IMG/VR virus record: IMGVR_UViG_3300010885_045978
Location: 1 to 49,087 of that record
Origin: a virus
Direction: 5' to 3' (one strand)
Length of the DNA: 49,087 nt
The notes beneath the pieces were generated by a model. The model ran no database searches, was not told the DNA's origin, and worked only from the letters and a program-made list of their open reading frames with translations. Position numbers and translations under genes: made by a program. Positions 37,870-47,767 of this stretch are shown here, one piece after another. Within the stretch, counting starts at the first letter, position 1; every line of letters starts with the position of its first letter.

Positions 37870-38211
37870 ATGGCAGCAAAAGCAAACATTGTTATTGATC
37901 AAGGGACAACATTCAATACCCAGTTGAATCTGACCAATAATAATGGACAACCTTTAGATCTAACAGGGTCTAAAGCAGAAGCACAAATTCGTAAATGGTA
38001 TACTTCATCTAATGTTGTTAGCTTTTCTGCATCTATTCCTCAACCTAACAATGGTGTTATTTTATTATCTTTAGATGCAAATACTTCAGCAAATCTAGCT
38101 TACGGTCGTTATGTATATGATGTAATTACAGTAACTACAACAGGTGTTGTTACTCGTATAGTTGAAGGAATCCTAACGGTAACCCCAGAAGTAACTACGG
38201 TCGTATACTAA
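37870..38211 (+). CDS. Small beta-sandwich fibre protein, BppU-like (113 aa)
   Basis: The 113-residue protein matches a widespread phage fibre component: ANIVIDQGTTFNTQLNLTNNNGQPLDLTGSKAEAQIRKWYTSS, then AYGRYVYDVITVT..G.VTRIVEGILTVTPE. The fold expected is an Ig-like sandwich as in the N-terminal domain of BppU-type baseplate proteins. It is likely a connector at the fibre base. It has its own weak ribosome site (AAGG) and its stop overlaps the next start. Confidence 0.75.
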   Translation: MAAKANIVIDQGTTFNTQLNLTNNNGQPLDLTGSKAEAQIRKWYTSSNVVSFSASIPQPNNGVILLSLDANTSANLAYGRYVYDVITVTTTGVVTRIVEGILTVTPEVTTVVY

Positions 38212-38462
38212 TGTCAAACACAGGCTTTAATGTTGTTGTAACAGGTCCATATAACACTACAGCTCCTAATATTACAATTAAAAATGATGCATTGCTTGCA
38301 GGTCAACTATCTGGACCTACTCAATTGAAACAGTTGACTGATGTTGTAATAGCTGATACGACTAGTGGTGACACACTAGTTTATAATAGTACAAATCAAA
38401 CCTTCGTTTTGCAATCTGCGAATAACCTAAATATAACCAATATTGACGGCGGAGGATTCTAA
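38211..38462 (+). CDS. Small fibre connector protein (83 aa)
   Basis: The 83-residue protein has the short phage motif LKQLTDVVIADTTSGDTLVYNSTNQTFVLQ, which many phage fibre and neck proteins carry as a repeated or terminal unit, and ends NITNIDGGGF. The large fibre at 38462 also ends in a DGGTF sequence, so the two may share an interaction end. The start overlaps the previous stop (TAATG). Confidence 0.7.
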   Translation: MSNTGFNVVVTGPYNTTAPNITIKNDALLAGQLSGPTQLKQLTDVVIADTTSGDTLVYNSTNQTFVLQSANNLNITNIDGGGF

Positions 38463-41011
38463 TGGCCAATACGATTCTACAGATTCGCAGAAGTACAACA
38501 GCAGCTAACCCAGGTACTACATTAGCCAACGGCGAACTTGCATATTCATACAATTCAAACTCATTATATATTGGTGCACAAGCCGGTGTTGGGACTGCAG
38601 GATTTGCTATTGGTGGAGTCAAGTATGGGTACCTAAACAACCTTTCTACACCTGGTATTCTAGCAGCAAACGCAACAATTGTTACAGATGCAAACTCATT
38701 CGTAAACAATGTGTATACAACAGGCTTACTTGTTTATGTACAGTCTAATACAACATTAACAAATTCTATTTTCCTTGCAAATTCTACTGCAGTATCAATC
38801 AATAACGTTCCATTATTTGCTAATGGTGGTGCAGGCTCTAGCGCTCAAGTTCTTACATCAAATGGAGCCACAGGTTCACCGTATTGGTCAACGGTTACTT
38901 CTGGAACATCAGGTGTAGGTTCAGCAGGTTCTGGACAAGTGATTTTCGCCGATGGTACTGCTCCAAATGGTACTGCAGGATTTACCTTCACAAAAACAAC
39001 AAATAACGTCACTATCGGAAATACATTAACTATTGGTACTTCTGTTACTAATTCAACAAGCTTTGCTGTTGGCACTATTGGTGCAGCCTCCAATGGTACA
39101 TTAATTACACAAAACTTAATTCAGGTAGGTAATACATCAGTATATTCTAACGTAGCACCAGGTGCGGTCTTCACCACTGCAAACGTTGTTACACCTATAC
39201 TTTATGGTAACGTAGTTGCTACTGTTGTAAATGCTTCAGCAAATATGGGTGTTGGCACGATTGGTGCAGCATCTAACGGTACATTAATTACAACCAACTT
39301 AATTCAGGTAGGTAACACCACAGTTTATTCTAACGTTATTCCTGGTGCAGTATATACTACAGCAAACGTTGTTACACCTACACTTTATGGTAACGTAGTT
39401 GCCACTGTTGTAAATGCTTCAGCAAACGTTGGTGTTGGTACGATTGGGGTAGCATCAAATGGTACATTAATTACACAAAACTTAATCCAAGTGGGTAATA
39501 CTACAGTTTACTCTAATGTCACTCCTGGTGCGGTTTATGCAACAGCAAATGTCACAGCACCATTACATTATGGTAACGTAGTTGCCACTGTTGTAAATGC
39601 TTCAGCAAACGTAGGTGTTGGCACTATTGGTGCAGCATCTAACGGTACATTAATTACAACCAACTTAATTCAGGTAGGTAATACTACTGTTTACTCTAAT
39701 GTCACTCCTGGTGCGGTTTATTCTACTTCAAACGTTGTTACTGTTAACGTATATGCTACAACAGTTAATGCTACAGCAAACGTGCAAACAGCTACACTAT
39801 TCGGTAACGTTGTTGCAACAGTCGTCAATGCTTCAGCAAACGTAGGTGTTGGCACTATTGGTGCAGCATCTAACGGTACATTAATCACTAACAATTTAAT
39901 CCAAATAGGTAATACTACTGTTTACTCTAACGTTATTCCTGGTGCAGTATATACTACAGCAAATGTTACATCACCCACGTTTTATGGTAACGTAGTTGCT
40001 ACTGTTGTAAATGCTTCAGCAAATATGGGTGTTGGCACGATTGGTGCAGCATCTAACGGTACATTAATCACTAACAATTTAATCCAAATAGGTAATACTA
40101 CTGTTTACTCTAATGTCACTCCTGGTGCGGTTTATTCTACTTCAAACGTTGTTACTGTTAACGTATATGCTACAACAATCACTGCAACAAACGCTGTTAT
40201 TACAGGTAACCTAACAGTAACAGGCACTCTATCAACTATTGATACAGTAAGCTTAGTCATTAAGGATAACCTCATTGGTCTTGCTGATCAAAATAGTCCA
40301 AACTATGTTTCAGCAAACGGGTACGCTCCTCAGGTAATAGCAGATTCTGTTGACTTTGGATTAATCGGTAGTGCACCTGTTCAGACACAAACAAACTATT
40401 CGACTAGTGTTAATTTTAACGGGACAACAACAGTCGCTATCGGATCAAATACTAACTTCTATCCTGGTCAGCTAGTAACAGGAACATTTATTCCTGCAAA
40501 TACTTATATCACGGCAACAACATCTACTACTTTAACAATTTCTAATCCTGCTTCAGGATCAGGTGCTGGTACTATCAATGCATACTATACAGCATTCTAT
40601 GGTATGGCACGTATTCAATCAACAAATAATTTTACTTTCTTTGTATCAAATACCCAAATTTCTTCACCATCTACACCTGCAAACAACTTCCCCTTCCAAA
40701 CAACAGTCGGTGCAGCATCACAAACCTTGATGCCATTATCATTCCTTGGTGTTAACTCAACATCAACGGGTGTAACGATTGCAGCCAATTCTACAGTCAA
40801 TGTAAATATCACTGCAAACACATTAACTCTTGCATCCGCTCTTGGAGCAGGTTCAGGTGGTACAGGATTAAATACACTTACAGCTGGTGCAGTTCTTTAT
40901 GGTAACGGTACGAGTGCTGTTGGATTAGCAGCAGTTGGTGCTAACGGAACTGTTCTTCAAATCTTGAACAACATACCTGCCTTCGGCGGAGTCGATGGCG
41001 GAACATTCTAA
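38462..41011 (+). CDS. Tail fibre with 61-residue tandem repeats
   Basis: The 849-residue protein starts with MANTILQIRRSTTAANPGTTLANGELAYSYNSNSLYIG, the usual N-terminal attachment domain of these fibres. Residues from about 200 to 580 consist of six copies of a 61-residue unit (GVGTIGAASNGTLITTNLIQ... QVGNTTVYSNVTPGAVY...). The DNA copies start near 39068, 39251, 39434, 39617, 39848 and 40031: the period is 183 bases with one extra 48-base insertion. Such repeats build a trimeric shaft. The end is DGGTF. There is no S74 chaperone here; the protein probably needs another gene for folding. Confidence 0.8.
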   Translation: MANTILQIRRSTTAANPGTTLANGELAYSYNSNSLYIGAQAGVGTAGFAIGGVKYGYLNNLSTPGILAANATIVTDANSFVNNVYTTGLLVYVQSNTTLTNSIFLANSTAVSINNVPLFANGGAGSSAQVLTSNGATGSPYWSTVTSGTSGVGSAGSGQVIFADGTAPNGTAGFTFTKTTNNVTIGNTLTIGTSVTNSTSFAVGTIGAASNGTLITQNLIQVGNTSVYSNVAPGAVFTTANVVTPILYGNVVATVVNASANMGVGTIGAASNGTLITTNLIQVGNTTVYSNVIPGAVYTTANVVTPTLYGNVVATVVNASANVGVGTIGVASNGTLITQNLIQVGNTTVYSNVTPGAVYATANVTAPLHYGNVVATVVNASANVGVGTIGAASNGTLITTNLIQVGNTTVYSNVTPGAVYSTSNVVTVNVYATTVNATANVQTATLFGNVVATVVNASANVGVGTIGAASNGTLITNNLIQIGNTTVYSNVIPGAVYTTANVTSPTFYGNVVATVVNASANMGVGTIGAASNGTLITNNLIQIGNTTVYSNVTPGAVYSTSNVVTVNVYATTITATNAVITGNLTVTGTLSTIDTVSLVIKDNLIGLADQNSPNYVSANGYAPQVIADSVDFGLIGSAPVQTQTNYSTSVNFNGTTTVAIGSNTNFYPGQLVTGTFIPANTYITATTSTTLTISNPASGSGAGTINAYYTAFYGMARIQSTNNFTFFVSNTQISSPSTPANNFPFQTTVGAASQTLMPLSFLGVNSTSTGVTIAANSTVNVNITANTLTLASALGAGSGGTGLNTLTAGAVLYGNGTSAVGLAAVGANGTVLQILNNIPAFGGVDGGTF
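39068..40213 (+). repeat. 183-bp tandem repeats in fibre gene (6 copies)
   Basis: Repeat copies starting near 39068, 39251, 39434, 39617, 39848 and 40031 keep long identical stretches such as ATTGGTGCAGCATCTAACGG. The fourth unit carries a 48-base extra segment (NVYATTVNATANVQTATL in protein), also seen as a similar sequence in the fibre at 45347. Near-identity at DNA level implies recent duplication and easy recombination. Confidence 0.9.
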
Positions 41012-41022
41012 TTGAGGTAATC

Positions 41023-41373
41023 ATGGAAACTGAATTTATTAATGTTTATATTGAAAGACAAAAAAACGTCATTACAGATTTTCAAAGTAAAGTGATTTTA
41101 CTTGAAACGAATATGCAGTTCAAAGAACAAGCTATTGAAGTGTTAAATAATAAAACTGCAGAGCTTACAGCAGAAGTTGAAAACCTTCAATCTTCTTTAA
41201 CTGAAGCATCTAATTCTGCTGAGTTTTTTCAAAAGACCCTAGCTGATTTTGAACATAAATATAAAGACAACGAGATTTCATATAAATCTCGTATCAACGA
41301 TCTTCTAGAAGAAATTGAAAGTTTAAATGGTGTTATTACATCATTGAAAGCAACTCCTTCCAGAAGACGCTAA
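41023..41373 (+). CDS. Coiled-coil protein between fibre genes (116 aa)
   Basis: The 116-residue protein is one long helix with heptads (VIEVLNNKT-like AIEVLNNKTAELTAEVENLQ, LLEEIESLNGVITSL) and a basic end PSRRR. It starts METEFINVYIERQKNVITDFQSKV, a start seen in small proteins lying among cyanophage-like fibre genes. GAGGT precedes ATG 41023. It may be a fibre assembly chaperone or shaft piece; this is inference from place and coiled coil only. Confidence 0.65.
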   Translation: METEFINVYIERQKNVITDFQSKVILLETNMQFKEQAIEVLNNKTAELTAEVENLQSSLTEASNSAEFFQKTLADFEHKYKDNEISYKSRINDLLEEIESLNGVITSLKATPSRRR

Positions 41374-41417
41374 TACTTTAACCCTCCGTATATACGGATT
41401 GATAAAGGGAGCCAACA

Positions 41418-42644
41418 TTGGCTAATACGATCATACAGGTGTTCCGCACCTCGACTGCGGGTAGACAGCCTAACACTACATCATCAGGTAATAGCCAGTA
41501 TATTCCTGCTGGCGGATTTGCCTTGAATATGGCTGATCAGATTTTGTATACCAGTGATGGTACAAATTTGATCATAGTGGGCTCAAATGGTACATCTAAA
41601 CAGGTCGCTTCTGGTGGTGCAAATTCCTTTGTCGCTAACTCAACAGGTGTATATCTCAGCCAGGCAAGTGGCGCAGTTCCTCTTTTTGCTAACGGTTCAG
41701 CAGGTACCAACGGGTATGTACTAACCGCAAACAGCGGGGGATCACCTTATTGGGCTGTATCATCATCTGGACTTACAGGAGCACAGATCGCAGCTAACAA
41801 CTGGACCTTCACCAATAACATTTCTTTTGCCAATACAATTACAGCAAATGGCGGTGTCGGCACAGCAACATATGTATTAACATCAGGCGGTGCAGGTCAA
41901 AACGTATATTGGGCAGTTGCAGGTGGTGGCGGCGGAGGTTCTGTCAATACAGCCAACCAATATATCTTTACAAACACTATTACATTCCAAGCCAATGTTC
42001 TTGTCGGCGGAAATTCAACATCACAGATAATAGTTGGAAATTCTACACAAAACAGTGTCATAGGTTACAATTCTACAGATTTTTCACCAGCAGAGTTTGC
42101 AGCAAATGCTAATAACTTCATTGCCGTTTATGTAAGAAATGCTAACACAGGTAACAATGCCTCAGCTGACTTCTCAGTATATAATGATTCTTTTAGCGGA
42201 ACTGCAGATAAATGGATTGATATTGGGATTAATGGATCAGGATTTAATCAGTCTACCTGGACTATCAATGGTGCAAATGATACCTATGTATTTGCAGGCA
42301 ATAGCAATCTAGCCGTAGGTGCTAATGGTACAAACTATGTAAATTTCTTTACAGGCGGTACGTTATTAGTCAATGAAAGAATGCGTATTGATGCTGGCGG
42401 TAACGTTAACATCGGCAATACTTCAACCACGGGCACCCAATCATTAACTATTGGTAACTCATCAGTTGCGATAGTTGCTAATTCAACTACAATCAAAGGT
42501 GTCGGACAACAGAACACTACAATCACATCAAATGGTTATGTTACTACATTTGATTACAATGGTAACATACTAGCACAAAGTTTAATTCAAAACAGATATT
42601 CCGGACAAATGTACGCATTACAGTCTGGATTCGGATTATTATAA
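41418..42644 (+). CDS. Tail fibre protein, TTG start (408 aa)
   Basis: The 408-residue protein begins (with TTG) MANTIIQVFRTSTAGRQPNT, closely parallel to MANTILQIRRSTTAANPGT of the fibre at 38462. The TTG at 41418 has AAAGGGAG seven bases upstream, and the match fixes the start. The middle is Gly/Asn/Ser rich (shaft), the C-terminal third carries VNERMRIDAGGNVNIGNTSTTG, a unit typical of fibres ahead of an S74 chaperone, but no S74 domain follows. It ends FGLL shortly before the next gene. Confidence 0.75.
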   Translation: MANTIIQVFRTSTAGRQPNTTSSGNSQYIPAGGFALNMADQILYTSDGTNLIIVGSNGTSKQVASGGANSFVANSTGVYLSQASGAVPLFANGSAGTNGYVLTANSGGSPYWAVSSSGLTGAQIAANNWTFTNNISFANTITANGGVGTATYVLTSGGAGQNVYWAVAGGGGGGSVNTANQYIFTNTITFQANVLVGGNSTSQIIVGNSTQNSVIGYNSTDFSPAEFAANANNFIAVYVRNANTGNNASADFSVYNDSFSGTADKWIDIGINGSGFNQSTWTINGANDTYVFAGNSNLAVGANGTNYVNFFTGGTLLVNERMRIDAGGNVNIGNTSTTGTQSLTIGNSSVAIVANSTTIKGVGQQNTTITSNGYVTTFDYNGNILAQSLIQNRYSGQMYALQSGFGLL

Positions 42645-42655
42645 GGAAATAAATT

Positions 42656-43471
42656 ATGGCAGGAAATCAGTCACCCATTTTCTCTCGTGTTGGAGACGTT
42701 CAAGGCTCTGTACTAATGTTAAACCCTGTGGGCACCACCGGTGCGGGTTATACAGGTTTAGATGCTAACACATATAGCATTTATTCAGCGGATCCTACTA
42801 ACGGCGGGTTTGTTCAAAGGATACGTCTTAAATCAAACAACACTAATCCTGCAAACGTCGTTCGTTTTTGGATGTGTAATGCTAACGGAGACTATGCAAC
42901 AACTACTACAGCCCCACAAACTCCTACAGCAACTATTTCAGCTACATCTGGTACAATGACTCCAGGCACATATTACATGAAGGTTCAAGCTCTTGATGCT
43001 TATGGCCAGCCAGGATCATTTTCATCAGAAATTTCAAACACTGTACCTTCAACAGGTAACAATATTGTTTGGGGCTGGTCTGCTCCTGCTACAGTAACTC
43101 AGGGTGTTTCAGGATACCGTTTGGCTATCGGTGTTGCTGCCAACCAGGAGCAATTTGTTATTGCTAACGTAACAGGCACGTCTTATACTCAAAACACAAC
43201 TTTCTTTACAGGTCAGTTAGGCAACCAAGTTGGCCAGTTTACTGGATATATAGGAAACTCTTCAGCAACCTTCACTACATCATTATTACTTAATACTACA
43301 CTCATTGGTGAAGTTTCTATTCCTGCATTTACAGCATCAGCAACTGCTGCTACTGCTGATGTTGATTATCCACTTAACATTGCTGTACCTCCTGGTTATA
43401 GAATTATAGCAGGTCTTGGTACTACTACGGCTAACGGTATTTTTGCTACGGCTATTGCAGGTAAGTACTAA
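42656..43471 (+). CDS. Fibre-associated structural protein with FN3-like insert (271 aa)
   Basis: The 271-residue protein starts MAGNQSPIFSRVGDVQGSVLM, followed by VQRIRLKSNNTNPANVVRFWMCN, a known pattern of phage tail-fibre-region proteins. Residues about 85-175 are a fibronectin-III-like segment (TATISATSGTMTPGTYYMKVQALDAYGQPG, VSGYRLAIGV), inserted into the conserved protein. The end FTAS..ATADVDYPLNIAVPPGYRIIAG closes the core. AAGGA precedes ATG. Possibly a tip or collar on a fibre. Confidence 0.7.
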   Translation: MAGNQSPIFSRVGDVQGSVLMLNPVGTTGAGYTGLDANTYSIYSADPTNGGFVQRIRLKSNNTNPANVVRFWMCNANGDYATTTTAPQTPTATISATSGTMTPGTYYMKVQALDAYGQPGSFSSEISNTVPSTGNNIVWGWSAPATVTQGVSGYRLAIGVAANQEQFVIANVTGTSYTQNTTFFTGQLGNQVGQFTGYIGNSSATFTTSLLLNTTLIGEVSIPAFTASATAATADVDYPLNIAVPPGYRIIAGLGTTTANGIFATAIAGKY

Positions 43472-44457
43472 TGCTTGATTTTTTTCATATTGCCCAAAAC
43501 CAAAAGGGTGTGGATCAACAATTTTTTTACGGCAATTCTCCAGTAGCTGGTGCTAACTGGGTAGCTTGGGTAAAACCAAGGGGTGTTAACTACGTACACT
43601 TCTTTATGTTAGGTGGTGGAGCAGGCGGCGGATCTGGAGTTTGTGGTGCTGCATCAACAGCAGCTGGCGGCTCTGGTGGAGGATCTTCAGCTCAGTATTC
43701 AATGATTTTTCCTGCTTGGGCACTTCCTGATATTCTTTTTATGTCAGTAGGTACAGGTGGTGCGGGTGGTATTGGTACTGCATCAACAGCAGCTGCTGGT
43801 GCATCAGGAATTGCTTCTTATATTTCTATTGCTCAAAATAATACTGCTGCAAACCTTTTTGGAATTTGTAATGGTGGGTCAGCAGGTACAGCTGCATCAG
43901 GTGCAACAGCTGGTGGTACAGGAGCTGGCGGCACGGCTTCAGCAGCAACTGCAGCTCCACTATCAGGTATGGGATCTGTTGCAGCTGCAGTAACTTCAGG
44001 TAATATTACATTAGTTGGTCAAACATCTTCTATAGGTGGTACTACTGCTGCAGCAGCTGCTCTTGCTATTCCAGCAACAGGATTACTTGTTACGGGAGGC
44101 CCTGGTGGAGGCGGATTACCTGCAGCAGCTTCAGTCGGTACGGCTGGGGGTAACATCACAGGAGCTGGAGTAATTCCAACAAATCTTGGTGGACCTGCCA
44201 CAGCATCTGCTACAGTTTCTGGAAATGCTGGATCAGGCGGAGGACAATTTGTTCCTAAGCTATTATTCTTTTTAGGCGGTGCAGGTGGTGGATCTACTGG
44301 CACAACTACAACTACTGGTCTATTAGGTGGTTATGGAGGAAATGGCTGGTTTGGCTGCGGTGGAGGTGGCGGCGGGGGCGCTTTGACAGGCACTAGCTGT
44401 CTTGGTGGAAATGGCGGCAGAGGCGGTGATGGTATTATTATAGCGACAGCATGGTAA
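43471..44457 (+). CDS. Glycine-rich tail tip/adhesin protein 1 (328 aa)
   Basis: The 328-residue protein has an N-terminal domain (about 1-50: NWVAWVKPRGVNYVHFFMLGGG) followed by long Gly/Ala/Thr runs: LGGGAGGGSG, GGSGGG, and a C-terminal FLGGAGGGSTG, GGYGGNGW, GCGGGGGGG. Glycine-rich motifs separated by variable loops are the layout of T4-like gp38 adhesins (polyglycine sandwich). The start overlaps the previous stop. Likely receptor binding; the variable stretches between glycine runs would set specificity. Confidence 0.65.
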   Translation: MLDFFHIAQNQKGVDQQFFYGNSPVAGANWVAWVKPRGVNYVHFFMLGGGAGGGSGVCGAASTAAGGSGGGSSAQYSMIFPAWALPDILFMSVGTGGAGGIGTASTAAAGASGIASYISIAQNNTAANLFGICNGGSAGTAASGATAGGTGAGGTASAATAAPLSGMGSVAAAVTSGNITLVGQTSSIGGTTAAAAALAIPATGLLVTGGPGGGGLPAAASVGTAGGNITGAGVIPTNLGGPATASATVSGNAGSGGGQFVPKLLFFLGGAGGGSTGTTTTTGLLGGYGGNGWFGCGGGGGGGALTGTSCLGGNGGRGGDGIIIATAW

Positions 44458-44458
44458 A

Positions 44459-45307
44459 ATGAATATATCAGGCACTTTACTCAGTAGCGTTAATTTAAGT
44501 TCTATCGTAATTTTATCTGCTAATTTAAATTTCGCTACAACAACATATACCGTTAGCGGTACAACATACGGATCATTATCAGCTGTTCCTGGGTGGTCGT
44601 TTTCCAATTTTACAGGTGGTTATAGTTTAGATGGCACGCAAGCTTTTGCAGCGGGGGCACCTCGTATAAATTCATCTGGTCTACTGGTTGAAGCAGCGAG
44701 CACAAACCTTTGTTTCCCGTCACCCAACATGAACACAGGGTGGTCGCTCTTTAATGCGACCATCAACGGCACAGCAACTGCTCCCGATGGAACAAATACA
44801 GCTACTTCTTTAACAATGTTAGCTAATGGTGCAATATATCTTGGAGGATTTCCTCTTACCAATGGAACTACCTATACAATGTCTTGTTGGGTTAAGTGGT
44901 TGGGTACTGGCTCATCTACTGGATGTTTAGTTGCTAATCCTGATGCAGGAACTGGAACTACTTTTACTACAACAACATCTTGGGTTCGCTATACAAGAAC
45001 ATTTACTGCAACAGGTAATAATAACATTGGATTTAATGCCAATCCTTCTGCAGCTGGTGATTTTATTGTTTGGGGTTTCCAAATTGAAGTTGGCACTATT
45101 GCAACTTCTTTAGTTTCTACTAAGACCGCAGCTGCTACTCGTGCCTCTGATGTAGCATCTTTAACTTATAGTGGCACTCCAACTTCTATTACAGTAAATT
45201 ATACTGGAGGATCTGCTAGTGTTACATTAGGATCTCCAATAAATCTGGGTGCATCGTCTGGTGGAGCTTGGCTTAATCAAAACATCACATCTGTGGTAGT
45301 TCAGTAA
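44459..45307 (+). CDS. Fibre protein with carbohydrate-binding-like domain (282 aa)
   Basis: The 282-residue protein has SGLLVEAASTNLCFPSPNMNTGW in the middle, the typical lead-in of phage proteins that carry a concanavalin-like or CBM-like beta domain (WVRYTRTFTATGNNNIGFN, GDFIVWGFQIEVG). The N-terminus is a short Ser/Thr strand region. It probably adds a sugar-binding face to the tail tip. Starts 1 base after the previous stop. No catalytic motif seen. Confidence 0.7.
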   Translation: MNISGTLLSSVNLSSIVILSANLNFATTTYTVSGTTYGSLSAVPGWSFSNFTGGYSLDGTQAFAAGAPRINSSGLLVEAASTNLCFPSPNMNTGWSLFNATINGTATAPDGTNTATSLTMLANGAIYLGGFPLTNGTTYTMSCWVKWLGTGSSTGCLVANPDAGTGTTFTTTTSWVRYTRTFTATGNNNIGFNANPSAAGDFIVWGFQIEVGTIATSLVSTKTAAATRASDVASLTYSGTPTSITVNYTGGSASVTLGSPINLGASSGGAWLNQNITSVVVQ

Positions 45308-45309
45308 TA

Positions 45310-45317
45310 TATAAATA
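45310..45317 (+). promoter_or_regulatory. Late promoter (TATAAATA) before S74 fibre
   Basis: Exact T4 late box 30 bases before ATG 45347, right after the stop of the preceding gene. It gives the last two fibre genes their own transcript. Confidence 0.8.
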
Positions 45318-45346
45318 AAAAGATATTACTGGGGAAAGGGAACCAG

Positions 45347-47767
45347 ATGGCTACTACAAATAATGCTTTTGTTGTCAAAAATGGTCTTGTTGTTAATGGA
45401 AACCTAATCACTGCCAATAATGGGCAGGTAGGTATTAATAACGCTTCTCCTGATGCTAACGTTACTATTACAGGCACAGCAAATGTGCAGGGTAACGCAG
45501 TCATTACAGGTACAGCAGCAACAGGTAATTTAACTGTAACAGGCTTTGTTAATGCTACTACAGTTAACGCTTCTGCTAATGTTATTACAGTAAATGTTTA
45601 CGCTACAACAATTAATGCAACCGCTAACGTACAAACTAATAGCGTATTTGCTACTAACGTATCTGCAACAACAGTTACTGCAAATCTTGTAGCTACTCAA
45701 ATCAACTCAGTCTCAATTAGTGTAACAGGTGGCGCTAACGTCGGCGGCATCATGAATGTTGTAGGTAATGCTTACTTTGGTGGAGCAAACGTTTATATTG
45801 CAGGAAATCTAGTTGTCAGTGGAACCACAACTTCAGTAGGTACCTCAGTATCAACAGGTAGCTTTATTCCTGGAACAAATGCAACATACACTCTTGGAAC
45901 CTCTGCAAATACTTGGTTAGGTATATACGGTGTAACAACATATTCTAACGTATTCTCTGGTAACGTTGCAAACCTAGGTGCAAATTTAACAGTAGGTACA
46001 ATTGGTGCAACTAATGGAGCACTAATTACAAATACATCTATTGTAATCGGCAATGGCTCTGTTAACGCAGCAATCAATTCTACTTCTTATACTGGATTTG
46101 CAAACCTACAGGCTTATGTGGTAAACACATCTGCTGCATTCACTTTAGCAGGTATTCAAACATATAGTGCTCAAACAAACTTCAATGCTAACGTAGCATT
46201 TGGTACATCAACATTTTTATATGCCAATGGTGTATTAGGTGCTAGCCAGGTATTGACTTCAAATGCAACAGGTGGTGTATACTGGTCAACTGTTGTTTCA
46301 TCAGGTGGATCCGTAACATCAATTACGGCAGGTAATGGATTAACAGCGACTGCAGCTAATCCTATTGTAAGTTCAGGAACTATTACAGCAGTTGCAGCAA
46401 ACGGCATTACAGTCACAGCTGCTGGTATCAACGTTAATGGAAGTGCTAGTATCGTTTCAAATACTACAGGAACTTGGGCTAATCTCAATTATATTGCAGC
46501 ACAGAATATTGGTGCAGCAGCTAATGCAACAAATGGATTAGGTATTAGCGGCATTGCTTCTAATGCAAACACTCTTCTAACATATACTTGGAATGCTCCT
46601 GGAGCTATTGGTGCTACAACAGCAAATACGGGTGCTTTCACTCAATTAACCTCAGCCAATTTGACTACATCAACAAACGTAGTTACTATTGGAACTGGAA
46701 CATATTTTGTTTCAAATGGAAACATAGGTGTAAATTCGTCTACACCATCTAATACTCTTTATGTTGTAGGTACAGGATATATTAGCGGAAACACTATAGT
46801 TGGTGGAAATTTCTCATCAGCTAACGTAACAGCATCAGGTCAGTTTATTGGACCAGCTACGGGATTGACGGGTACTGCTTCTTCTTTAAGTGTGAACAAT
46901 GCGGCATATCTCGGCGGCACCATTGCATCTTCATATTTAACAACAAGTTCAACATATTCAGGTACATTAACATCATCTCAAGTGACAACTGCACTTACAT
47001 ATACGCCATATAATTCAACTAATCCTGCTGGTTATGTAAACTCAACATCTGGAACAGCTGGTACTGCAAACAATGCATTATATCTTGGCGGAACAATTGC
47101 ATCTTCATATTATACTACATCAAATCCCAGTAGCTTTGCTAATTCAACAAATGGGTTTGGTATAAACGGAAATGCAACAAACATTACAGGAACATATGCT
47201 GGAACTATAACATCATCTCAAGTAACAACAGGTCTAGGATTTACACCATATAATGCAACCAATCCGGCCGCATTTGCCAATGCAACCAATGGTTCTGCTA
47301 TTAATGGAGCAGCAGGTTCGGTATCTGGCGTTACATTGCAAGCAAGCCTAGGTACAGCAGGAAATCCACAATTCAATTCAATTGGTGTAGGCACCGCAGC
47401 AACGTCCGCTGCCGGTGAAATCCGTGCAACTAATAATGTCACAGGTTACTATTCATCAGATATACGTCTAAAAACTAACATAACAAATATAGCCAATGCT
47501 ATGTTCAAAGTTAGCACTATTTCAGGTGTCGAGTTTGATTGGACTGATGAATATATTGAAGCTTCTGGTGGTGAAGATGGGTATTTTGTTCGCAAACATG
47601 ATGTTGGTGTAATTGCTCAAGAAATTCAAAAAGTATTACCTGAGGTAGTCGGCGAAAGAGATAATGGCATACTTGCAGTTAAGTATGAAAGAATTGTACC
47701 CTTACTAATTGAAGCTATCAAAGAACTCAAAGCAGAAATTGACGAATTAAAAGCTAAGGTGAAGTAA
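45347..47767 (+). CDS. Tail fibre with C-terminal S74 intramolecular chaperone
   Basis: The 806-residue protein has an N-terminal attachment region (NNAFVVKNGLVVNGNLI), a Ser/Thr/Asn/Gly shaft with NATANV repeats like the fibre at 38462, and a C-terminal S74 peptidase/chaperone domain from about residue 700. The cleavage dyad is visible: SDIRLK with Ser704 and Lys709, as Ser-x4-Lys in endosialidase-type chaperones, followed by GVEFDW, HDVGVIAQEIQKVLPE and YERIVPLLIEAIKEL. The domain trimerises the fibre and then cuts itself off. GGGGAAAGGGA is a strong ribosome site. Confidence 0.9.
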   Translation: MATTNNAFVVKNGLVVNGNLITANNGQVGINNASPDANVTITGTANVQGNAVITGTAATGNLTVTGFVNATTVNASANVITVNVYATTINATANVQTNSVFATNVSATTVTANLVATQINSVSISVTGGANVGGIMNVVGNAYFGGANVYIAGNLVVSGTTTSVGTSVSTGSFIPGTNATYTLGTSANTWLGIYGVTTYSNVFSGNVANLGANLTVGTIGATNGALITNTSIVIGNGSVNAAINSTSYTGFANLQAYVVNTSAAFTLAGIQTYSAQTNFNANVAFGTSTFLYANGVLGASQVLTSNATGGVYWSTVVSSGGSVTSITAGNGLTATAANPIVSSGTITAVAANGITVTAAGINVNGSASIVSNTTGTWANLNYIAAQNIGAAANATNGLGISGIASNANTLLTYTWNAPGAIGATTANTGAFTQLTSANLTTSTNVVTIGTGTYFVSNGNIGVNSSTPSNTLYVVGTGYISGNTIVGGNFSSANVTASGQFIGPATGLTGTASSLSVNNAAYLGGTIASSYLTTSSTYSGTLTSSQVTTALTYTPYNSTNPAGYVNSTSGTAGTANNALYLGGTIASSYYTTSNPSSFANSTNGFGINGNATNITGTYAGTITSSQVTTGLGFTPYNATNPAAFANATNGSAINGAAGSVSGVTLQASLGTAGNPQFNSIGVGTAATSAAGEIRATNNVTGYYSSDIRLKTNITNIANAMFKVSTISGVEFDWTDEYIEASGGEDGYFVRKHDVGVIAQEIQKVLPEVVGERDNGILAVKYERIVPLLIEAIKELKAEIDELKAKVK

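Noticed and set aside
39068-40213. CRISPR-like direct repeats
   Set aside because: The 183-bp repeats are in frame inside a fibre gene and have no unique spacers of CRISPR type.
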